From assembly GCA_963765785.1 (NCBI GenBank), contig CAVXXW010000012.1, positions 4,558 through 68,557 of the forward strand: a DNA stretch of 64,000 nucleotides, in the 5' to 3' direction. Made by a program: the position numbers and the translations under genes. This document shows, one piece after another, positions 57,887 through 64,000 of the stretch (within the stretch, counting starts at the first letter, position 1; every line of letters starts with the position of its first letter). The notes below the pieces were generated by a model. It ran no database searches. It worked only from the letters and a program-made list of their open reading frames with translations, and was not told the origin of the DNA. The stretch comes from AC-32 sp963765785 (GTDB lineage: Bacteria; Actinomycetota; Thermoleophilia; Gaiellales; Gaiellaceae).

Positions 57887-58129
57887 TCAGTCGGCGGGGG
57901 CGTCCCGGCGCGGCGCGCTCTGGAACCACGCGAAGACGAGCAGGGCGACGCCGACCAGGAACGCGGCGAGCCCGTGCTTGAAGTGGTGATGGTTCGAGCC
58001 GGCCTGGTGGCCGGGCACGAAGGACGCGAGCGACTTCGCGGGCTCGGCCCAGTAGTAGATCGCCAGGGCGATGAGGAGGATTCCGACCACCGTCGCGAGC
58101 ACGATGACCGGCCGACTGTTCAGGCGCAC
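57887..58129 (-). CDS. Small membrane protein
   Basis: 80 residues from a GTG at 58129; a longer frame is open to 58207. Two membrane helices (VIVLATVVGILLIALAIYYW and LAAFLVGVALLVFAWF) separated by a His-rich stretch (GSNHHHFKHG). The His cluster could bind metal. Ends seven bases before the uppP start. Family unknown. Confidence 0.55.
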   Translation of the reverse strand: MRLNSRPVIVLATVVGILLIALAIYYWAEPAKSLASFVPGHQAGSNHHHFKHGLAAFLVGVALLVFAWFQSAPRRDAPAD

Positions 58130-58205
58130 GGCCGGAACCTTAATCACCGCCCCGGGCGGACGCCTGAAACAACGCGCTGCGGGCCGCGCAGGCGACAATC
58201 GCGCC

Positions 58206-59168
58206 ATGATCGACCCGCTCGAGCGCTGGCGGCAGTACGGCGAGAAGCCCGACTACGCAGGCCTGCTCACGTACGGCGGCGCGCCGTACACGCAGGACCC
58301 GGCCGAGCTCGCCGGCTTCGACGTCGCGATCGTCGGCGCGCCGACCGACGACCTGGTCTCCGACCGGCCCGGAGCGCGCTTCGGCCCGCGCGCGATTCGC
58401 GCTGCCAGCTGCCCGGCCGGCCCGCACCTCGAGTCGAAGGTCGACGCCTTCGAGGAGCTGAAGGTCGTCGACTTCGGCGACGCGGCCGTCCTCCCCGCCG
58501 ACGCCGAGCGGACGCACGCAGCAATCGAGGCGCTCGTCGGCCAGGTCGTCGAGGCGGGCCTCCTGCCCGTCGTGCTCGGCGGCGACCACTCGATCGCGGA
58601 ACCCGACGTTCGCGCCGTCGCCGCCCGCCACGGGCCGGTCGGCCTCGTCCACTTCGACACGCACACCGACACGGGCCGCGAGGTCTTCGGGGTCGAGCGC
58701 TCGCACGGCACGCCGATGTTCCGGCTGGTCGAAGGCGGCCAGGTCGACCCGGCGCGCTACGTCCAGATCGGCCTGCGCGGCTACTGGCCCGGCGAGCGCG
58801 AGTTCACCTGGCAGGCGGAGCGGGGGATCACGAGCTTCTTCATGCACGACGTCCGCGAGCTCGGGATCGAGGCGGTGGTCGAGCGGACGCTCGAAGTCGT
58901 CGGCGCCGGGCCGGTGTTCCTGACCGTCGACGTCGACGTGCTCGACCCAGCGTTCGCGCCCGGCACCGGAACGCCGGAGCCCGGCGGCATGACCAGCAGC
59001 GACCTGCTCTGGGCCTGCCGCGAGGTGGCGCGGCAGGTCGAGCTCGTGGGCGCCGACGTGGTCGAGGTGATCCCGACCGCGCCGGGCTCGGCCGACATCA
59101 CGGCGCTCGTCGCCGACCGGATCGTGCGCGAGATCCTGAACGGCGTCGCGCTCGGCCGACGAGCCTGA
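58206..59168 (+). CDS. Agmatinase/arginase-family ureohydrolase
   Basis: 320 residues. Binuclear Mn site residues: GGDHSI (about 121-124), FDTHTDTG (a variant of D-A-H-x-D) and LTVDVDVLDPAFAPGTGTPE. The opening YGGAPYTQDPAELAGFDVAI and GARFGPRAIR fit agmatinase or guanidinobutyrase-type enzymes. It splits urea from a guanidino compound. The ATG at 58206 was chosen since the domain starts there. No polyamine neighbour. Confidence 0.9.
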   Translation: MIDPLERWRQYGEKPDYAGLLTYGGAPYTQDPAELAGFDVAIVGAPTDDLVSDRPGARFGPRAIRAASCPAGPHLESKVDAFEELKVVDFGDAAVLPADAERTHAAIEALVGQVVEAGLLPVVLGGDHSIAEPDVRAVAARHGPVGLVHFDTHTDTGREVFGVERSHGTPMFRLVEGGQVDPARYVQIGLRGYWPGEREFTWQAERGITSFFMHDVRELGIEAVVERTLEVVGAGPVFLTVDVDVLDPAFAPGTGTPEPGGMTSSDLLWACREVARQVELVGADVVEVIPTAPGSADITALVADRIVREILNGVALGRRA

Positions 59169-59171
59169 GAA

Positions 59172-59474
59172 TTAGCGGCGGGCCGGTGCCGCCGCGGCGG
59201 CGAGCTGGATGAGCCACATCCCGACGAGCAGCATGTACGTGATCGCCGGCAGCGCGAGCAGGAAGAGCGCCGCCATGATCGACAGCGTCGATGGCAGGCC
59301 CGGGACTGCATGGACTGCAGGCCCAAGCACGAGGCCGACCACGAGCGTCGCCAGAAGGTGCACCGTGCCGCCGCGGAAGCTCGTCGGAGCGAGCTTCGGC
59401 AGGCGCAGCGCGATCCACGCCGCGATCGCTCCGGCGCCGAGCACGAACAGCAGCAGAAAACTCTCTTTCCCCAT
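59172..59474 (-). CDS. Small multi-helix membrane protein
   Basis: 100 residues from an ATG. Three membrane helices (FLLLFVLGAGAIAAWIALRL, LLATLVVGLVLGPAVHAV, ALFLLALPAITYMLLVGMW). Unknown family. Stop is close to the agmatinase stop (convergent). Confidence 0.6.
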   Translation of the reverse strand: MGKESFLLLFVLGAGAIAAWIALRLPKLAPTSFRGGTVHLLATLVVGLVLGPAVHAVPGLPSTLSIMAALFLLALPAITYMLLVGMWLIQLAAAAAPARR

Positions 59475-59547
59475 CCCCGCGCGGAGTATGACCCTTTCGC
59501 GGCGGAACCCCAAACCGCCGCAAGGATGGTTCTCGCCAGCCGAACGG

Positions 59548-60270
59548 CTAGCGGAAGAGATCGCGCTCGGCCGGCATTACGAGCTCTTGGGCAGTCCCTT
59601 CGCCCCGTGCGTCGACGCCGCTGATCACCGCCGCCGGCACGCCTGAGGTCTTCCCCATCGCGAGCTCCGCGGCACCTGCGAGCTCGTCGGCGACGGCGAT
59701 CACCGTCGCGTGCAGCTCGTAGCCCGCGCGGTCGCGGACGCCCTTCAGATCGAGCAGCGGCCGGACCCCGGCTACGCCGATCGCGACGTCGGTCGTCCCC
59801 TGGCGCCACGCGCGGCCGAAGGAGTCGCTGACGATCACGCCGACCTCGGCGCCCGTCAGCTCGCGCAGGCGTTCGCGGATGCGGACAGCCGAGGCGTCCG
59901 GGTCCTCCGGCAGCAGCACAACCGTGCCGGCTTCCGGCGCGTTCGAGGAGTCGACACCTGCCGAGGCGCAGACGAAGCCGTGCCGCGTCTCGGAGATGAC
60001 GAGCGGCGGCCGGCTGCGGACGATGCGCGCCGACTCGCGGAGGATCACCTCGTAGCGCCGGGCGTCCTCGTCGCCTGTCAGCTTGCGCGCCTGCTCCGAC
60101 GGCTCGACCTCGTCCAGGCGCACGACCCGGCCCTCGGCCTTCGAGACCGCCTTCTGAGCAACGACGACCACGTCGCCGTCCTCGAGCCCGGCCCGCTCGG
60201 CAATCAGCGCCGCGAGGTCGTCGCCCTCTCTGATCTCCGGCAGTCCCTCGACCGGGCGGATGGCGATCAC
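59548..60270 (-). CDS. cofE: Coenzyme F420-0:L-glutamate ligase
   Basis: 240 residues, a single CofE domain without the C-terminal nitroreductase-like domain of mycobacterial FbiB. Motifs: VVVVAQKAVSKAEGRVVRLD, CASAGVDSSNAPE, VIVSDSFGRAWRQGTTDVAI, GMSGVR-like AIGVAGVRPLLDLKG. Adds the glutamate residues to F420-0 using GTP. Last gene of the operon; ATG overlaps the npdG stop. Confidence 0.93.
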   Translation of the reverse strand: MIAIRPVEGLPEIREGDDLAALIAERAGLEDGDVVVVAQKAVSKAEGRVVRLDEVEPSEQARKLTGDEDARRYEVILRESARIVRSRPPLVISETRHGFVCASAGVDSSNAPEAGTVVLLPEDPDASAVRIRERLRELTGAEVGVIVSDSFGRAWRQGTTDVAIGVAGVRPLLDLKGVRDRAGYELHATVIAVADELAGAAELAMGKTSGVPAAVISGVDARGEGTAQELVMPAERDLFR

Positions 60271-60887
60271 GGCAGGCCGGTGAGGCGCAGGCCCGCGTGC
60301 ACGCCAAACTGCCTGTTCACGTTCAGGATCACGGCGGTCATGGCCTCGAGCGCGCGCGAGTTGGCGAGCGGCCCGCAGTCGATCGCGCGGCCGCCGACGA
60401 GCCGGCCGGCCAACTCGAGCGCGAGCTCCTTCGCGCGCGGGTCGTCACCGCAGATCAGCGCGTCCTGGTCGGGCGGGTCCGGCCCGGTGAGGTCGAGTGC
60501 CGAGACCGTCTGCAGCCCCGAGGCCACGGGCGCATGCAGCAGCAGGGCGAGCGTCTCGGCCAGCGAGCCCTCCTCGAGGCCCGGGACGATTCCGGTGTCG
60601 GTGAAGCGGAGGTCGCTCGCGACGCAGAGTACCGGCGTCTCGCCGATCGCGTCCGCGAGACTCGACCCGGTCTCGAGCGCGGCGCTCGACTTCGTCGCCA
60701 GCACGACCAGCTCGACGTCTTGGACGACCTCCTCGTTGGCGCCGCCCTCGACGCCGAGCTCGAGCGCGCGCTCCTTCCCGCGCTGCTCTTCGCGGGAGCC
60801 GATCCAGACCTCCTCGCCGATCAGGTGCAGGCGCCGGGCGAGCGCGCGGCCAAACTGCCCGGTGCCGCCGACGATCGCAACCTTCAT
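60267..60887 (-). CDS. npdG: NADPH:F420 oxidoreductase (Fno-type)
   Basis: 206 residues. N-terminal Rossmann fold KVAIVGGTGQFGRALARRLH with WIGSREEQRGKERA for the NADPH 2'-phosphate, then LVVLATKSSAALE and a C-terminal DLTGPDPPDQDALICGDDPR. Moves hydride between NADPH and F420. Embedded between cofD and cofE with 4-bp overlaps, so it supplies reduced F420 made by the same operon. Confidence 0.9.
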   Translation of the reverse strand: MKVAIVGGTGQFGRALARRLHLIGEEVWIGSREEQRGKERALELGVEGGANEEVVQDVELVVLATKSSAALETGSSLADAIGETPVLCVASDLRFTDTGIVPGLEEGSLAETLALLLHAPVASGLQTVSALDLTGPDPPDQDALICGDDPRAKELALELAGRLVGGRAIDCGPLANSRALEAMTAVILNVNRQFGVHAGLRLTGLP

Positions 60888-61804
60888 CTCAGCGCCGCGG
60901 CTGTTTCGAGCACAGCCTCGGCCACGCGGCGCCGCCCTTCGGCGTCGTCCATCAGCGTGCGAGTGACGATCGTCCTGATGCCTGCCTCCTCCTCCGCGTC
61001 GGCCTCGTCGATCACGAGCGCGTCGATCAAGCCTTCGTAACAGTCTGTTACTTGCTGGGGGCCCGTGCCGCCGCGAAGGCGCTGCAGCATCCGCGCGGCA
61101 GGGCCGCGGACGGCCTCGCCGCCGATCAGCGGGCTGACGGCGACGGCGGGCGCGCGGCGGCGCTCGATCGCCTCGCGGATCGCGCTCACGGCCAGGATCG
61201 GGCCGATGCTCACGAACGGGTTGCTCGGCGCGATCGCGATCAGGTCGGCGGCCTCCAGCGCCGCAACCACGCCGGGCGCAGGCGTCGCGGCCTCGGCGCC
61301 CTCGAAGCGCACCGCGTCGACGTCGTCGCGGTGCCCGCGGGCGACGAACCACTTCTGGAACGGAAGCTCGCCGGCCGGCGTGTCGAGCCAGGTGCGCAGG
61401 CGGTCGTCGGTCGCGGGCAGCAGCGCCGGCTCGAGCCCGAAGGCGCGCGCGAGACGCGCCGTCACCGCCGACAGCGGCTCGCCGGACCGCAGCGCCTGCG
61501 TCCGCACGAGGTGTACGCCGAGGTCGAAATCGCCCAGGCGGAACCAGCTCTCGCCGCCGAGCTCCGCCACGGTCTCGAGCGCGTTCCACGTCTCGCCGGC
61601 GCGGCCCCAGCCCTTCGACTCGTCGAGCCGCCCGGTGAGGGTGTAGAGGATCGTGTCGAGATCGGGCGAGACGTGGAGGCCGAGCACCTCGAGGTCGTCT
61701 CCGACGTTGCCGACGATCGTCAGCTCGTGCGGGTCGATCGTCTCCGCGAGCGCCCGTGCCAGCCTCGAGCCGCCGAGGCCGCCGGCGAGGACGACGACGT
61801 TCAT
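60884..61804 (-). CDS. cofD: 2-phospho-L-lactate (or PEP) transferase
   Basis: 306 residues. NVVVLAGGLGGSRLARALAE at the start, VGNVGDDLEVLGLHVSPDLD, TLTGRLDESKGWG and IAPSNPFVSIGPILAV are CofD/FbiA hallmarks. Joins the activated three-carbon unit to the deazaflavin Fo, giving F420-0 (or its dehydro form). ATG overlaps the cofC stop and the stop overlaps the npdG start. Confidence 0.95.
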   Translation of the reverse strand: MNVVVLAGGLGGSRLARALAETIDPHELTIVGNVGDDLEVLGLHVSPDLDTILYTLTGRLDESKGWGRAGETWNALETVAELGGESWFRLGDFDLGVHLVRTQALRSGEPLSAVTARLARAFGLEPALLPATDDRLRTWLDTPAGELPFQKWFVARGHRDDVDAVRFEGAEAATPAPGVVAALEAADLIAIAPSNPFVSIGPILAVSAIREAIERRRAPAVAVSPLIGGEAVRGPAARMLQRLRGGTGPQQVTDCYEGLIDALVIDEADAEEEAGIRTIVTRTLMDDAEGRRRVAEAVLETAAALR

Positions 61805-62355
61805 CGCGCGGAGCCGGAGCGCAGCGCGGCGAGCGCCGCGGCGGTGTTCCTGCCGAGCAGCCCTTCGAGCCGCTCGAGGTCGGCGAGCGTGTCGACATCG
61901 TCGGCGAGGTTCGGGATCGCCGCGATCGCCGCGGGGACCTCGAGCCGCTCCGCGCGCGCCAGGAAGCGCTCTGCGCTGCCCGGCCCATAGAGCGGCGCAA
62001 ACAGGTGCGGCGACGCCAGCGCGAGCGCGTTCGTCGTGCCGTCGGCCGCGCGCACGAGCGCGAGTCCGTCCTCCGGCATCGCCCCGAGCAAGGCCAAGAG
62101 GTCGCGCGGCTGCGCGCACGGCAGGTCGGCGTTGACGATCAGGACCGGGCCGGCCTCGACCCCCCGCAGCGCGACCTCCACCGCAGGCCCCTGGCCGCCC
62201 GGCTCGCCGGCGACGACGACCTCGCCGACGGCAAGCGCGGCCTCGAGGACGTCGTCCAGCATCGCTTGCGCGATCCCGGCGCGAACCTCCCGTGGAGCGG
62301 GGGCGAGCCGCTGTTTTGCCGCTTCGCCGCGGTAGGGAACAACAACGGTCGGCAT
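61801..62355 (-). CDS. cofC: 2-phospho-L-lactate (or PEP) guanylyltransferase
   Basis: 184 residues. First gene of the F420 operon. VVVPYRGEAAKQRLAPAPRE and VLIVNADLPCAQPRDL (with the metal-binding Asp) are typical of CofC/FbiD. Activates phosphoenolpyruvate or phospholactate with GTP. Which of the two it uses cannot be told from the sequence. The Fo synthase genes (fbiC or cofG/cofH) are not in this window. Confidence 0.92.
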   Translation of the reverse strand: MPTVVVPYRGEAAKQRLAPAPREVRAGIAQAMLDDVLEAALAVGEVVVAGEPGGQGPAVEVALRGVEAGPVLIVNADLPCAQPRDLLALLGAMPEDGLALVRAADGTTNALALASPHLFAPLYGPGSAERFLARAERLEVPAAIAAIPNLADDVDTLADLERLEGLLGRNTAAALAALRSGSAR

Positions 62356-62377
62356 GCGGTCAGGAGACTATCCACCG

Positions 62378-64000
62378 GTGCATAGGCGACCGCCGGACAA
62401 CGCCGAGATCGCCGCGCAGCTCGATCGCTTCGCGTCGCTGCTCGAGCTCGCGGGCTCCGGGCCGTACACGGCTCGGGCCTATCGACGTGCCGCCGACCTG
62501 ATCCGCTCGACGCCGGCGCCGGTCGCCGAGCTCGTGCTCTCCGGGCGGGTGAGGGAGCTGCGCGGCATCGGGCCGGGGATCGAGCGCCGCCTGCGCGAGC
62601 TGCTCGAGACTGGCGAGATCGCCGAGCTGCGAGAGCTCGAGCGCGAGGTCTCCCCGGAGCTGGCCGGGCTCGGGCGCTTCCTCGGCGTCTCGGTCAGGCG
62701 CATGCTCGAGATCGGCCGCGTGCTGGGCGTGCGGACGCTCGCAGAGCTGCGCGTGGCGGCCGAGGAGGGGCGGCTGCAAGAGGTGCCCGGGATCGGGCCG
62801 GAGACCGAGCGCAGGCTGCGGACCGCATTGGCGCACGAGCCGCGGCCGGTAGCGCCGACGCCGCTGCTGCTGCATCGAAGCCGTCCTCTCGTCGCGTCGA
62901 TCGCCGAGGCGCTCGGCGGCATCCCCGCGGGCGACCCGCGCCGCTGGCGCGACGCCTCGGAGCGGCTTGCCGTGGTTGTGCCGGCCGAGCAACCGGAGCC
63001 GGTGCTCGAGCGGTTCGCCGAGCTGCCGCAGATCGTCGCCGTCCTCGAGCGCGGCGAGCGGCGCGCGCTCGGCGTGACCGTCGAGGGCGTGCCGGTCGAG
63101 CTCGTCGTCACCGAGCCGGCCCGCCTCGGAGCCGAGCTCGTCCGGGCCACGGGCTCGCCCGAGTGGGTGGCCGCGCACGAGCCGCTGCCCGACGCGCCGG
63201 ACGAAGAGGGCGTCTTCCGGGCGCTGGGCCTGCCGTTCGTCCCGCCGGAGCTGCGCGAGGCGAACGCGCCCACGGCCGAGCGGCTCGTCGAGGTCGCCGA
63301 GATCCGCGGCGACCTGCACTGCCACTCGACGTGGTCGGACGGCAGGGCGACGATCCTCGAGATGGGCAGCGCCGCCCGCGAGCGCGGCTACGAGTACCTG
63401 GCGATCTGTGACCACACCGTCAGCGTCGGCGCTGTCCCGGGCCTCGACGCCGACGGCGTCCGCCGCCAGGCGGAGGAGATCGCCGCCGCCAACGAGGAGC
63501 TCGCGCCGTTCCGGATCCTGGCCGGCACCGAGTGCGACATCCGCCGCGACGGTCTCCTCGACCTCCCGGACGACGTGCTCGCCGAGCTCGACTGGGTGCA
63601 GGCGAGCGTCCACGGTGGCCAGCGCGCCTCGCGCGAGGAGCTGACGAAACGCGTCCTGGCGGCGCTCGACTCGCCATACGTCAGCTGCCTCAGCCATCCG
63701 ACCGGCCGGCTGATCAACCACCGGCAGCCGAACGCCGTCGACCTCGAAGCGGTGCTGACGCGTCTGGCCGAGCAGGGCCGGGCGGTCGAGGTGAACGGCC
63801 TGCCGAACCGCCTCGACCTCCGCGATGAGCACGTGCGGCTCGCGCGCGAGGCAGGCGTGCCGATCGTCTGCTCCACCGACGCGCATTCGACACGAGGCCT
63901 CGAGAACATCGAGCTGTCCGTGGCGACGGCCCGGCGTGGAGGCGCCGGGCCGTCTGACGTGCTCAACACGCGGTCGCTCGACGACGTGCTCGGGCGGCGG
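62378..64000 (+). CDS. PolX/PHP-domain protein, 3' end missing
   Basis: 541 codons to the window edge with no stop. Residues 1-~160: an N-terminal helix-hairpin-helix region (RVRELRGIGPGIERRLRELL; VPGIGPETERRLRTAL). ~160-300: a nucleotidyltransferase-like region in which the usual GS-x-R-R and D-x-D motifs are degenerate. ~305 on: a PHP phosphoesterase with RGDLHCHSTWSDGRATILEM, CDHTVSVG and CLSHPTGRL, then CSTDAH. The PHP metal ligands are kept, so a nuclease rather than polymerase activity is more likely. GTG start 23 bp from cofC, divergent; an ATG at 62354 overlaps the cofC start codon. Confidence 0.85.
   Translation, partial: MHRRPPDNAEIAAQLDRFASLLELAGSGPYTARAYRRAADLIRSTPAPVAELVLSGRVRELRGIGPGIERRLRELLETGEIAELRELEREVSPELAGLGRFLGVSVRRMLEIGRVLGVRTLAELRVAAEEGRLQEVPGIGPETERRLRTALAHEPRPVAPTPLLLHRSRPLVASIAEALGGIPAGDPRRWRDASERLAVVVPAEQPEPVLERFAELPQIVAVLERGERRALGVTVEGVPVELVVTEPARLGAELVRATGSPEWVAAHEPLPDAPDEEGVFRALGLPFVPPELREANAPTAERLVEVAEIRGDLHCHSTWSDGRATILEMGSAARERGYEYLAICDHTVSVGAVPGLDADGVRRQAEEIAAANEELAPFRILAGTECDIRRDGLLDLPDDVLAELDWVQASVHGGQRASREELTKRVLAALDSPYVSCLSHPTGRLINHRQPNAVDLEAVLTRLAEQGRAVEVNGLPNRLDLRDEHVRLAREAGVPIVCSTDAHSTRGLENIELSVATARRGGAGPSDVLNTRSLDDVLGRR

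Overview
The window is about 70% GC DNA with a high coding density on both strands. The gene content fits a high-GC Gram-positive actinobacterium, plausibly of the Thermoleophilia (Solirubrobacterales/Gaiellales). Signs are the complete F420 operon (cofC-cofD-npdG-cofE), actinobacterial lipoprotein and anti-sigma families, two LuxR-type regulators with N-terminal sensor regions, and many small actinobacterial proteins of unknown function. The taxonomic call is an inference. No rRNA, IS element, CRISPR array or phage structural gene was recognised.

Layout. 0-12.7 kb: the end of an MFS exporter, a ScyD-like secreted propeller protein divergent from a LuxR regulator, a lipoprotein, a decayed DUF2252/MFS patch, hydrolases, an NlpC/P60 peptidase, a cold-shock cluster, small membrane proteins, and a second LuxR regulator divergent from a vanadium haloperoxidase-like enzyme. 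12.8-24 kb: an S9 peptidase, acylphosphatase, a secreted propeller protein, a two-component system, an ABC exporter, a large secreted repeat/RTX-like protein, and an ECF-type sigma factor tail-to-tail with its probable anti-sigma factor. 24-36 kb: small genes with their own terminators, a YdcF-glycosyltransferase-kinase run, a membrane-anchored cytochrome c, gamma-glutamyltransferase, a broken metallo-hydrolase, a PhoX-like protein with two frameshifts, and ankyrin and MarR genes around a palindromic operator.

36-54.5 kb is the accessory part. It holds gene debris (BNR repeat protein, UgpC-type ATPase, ClpP, YgjP-type peptidase, NYN-domain protein), an isolated ketosynthase, the 3' half of a tRNA-Val gene that looks like an integration scar, a HicA-like toxin, a G1 glutamic peptidase, and two oppositely oriented arrays of a small-gene family whose members end in P-V-L-V-V-E-D/E. 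Inside it lies an XRE-TPR regulator divergent from a 27-codon ORF with a strong ribosome binding site, a signal-peptide-like sequence and its own terminator: a candidate peptide-signalling pair. Next to it is a promoter followed by an 85-nt three-way-junction RNA fold. A second two-component system sits at 48.7-50.8 kb.

54.6-64 kb returns to core-like genes: a zinc alcohol dehydrogenase with one frameshift, a histidine phosphatase overlapping undecaprenyl-diphosphate phosphatase, an agmatinase-type ureohydrolase, the F420 operon with 4-bp overlaps, and a divergent PolX/PHP-domain gene that runs off the end.

Several genes (DUF2252, PhoX, GFA, alcohol dehydrogenase) carry single-base insertions. 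These may be true pseudogenes or sequencing errors; the sequence alone cannot separate the two.
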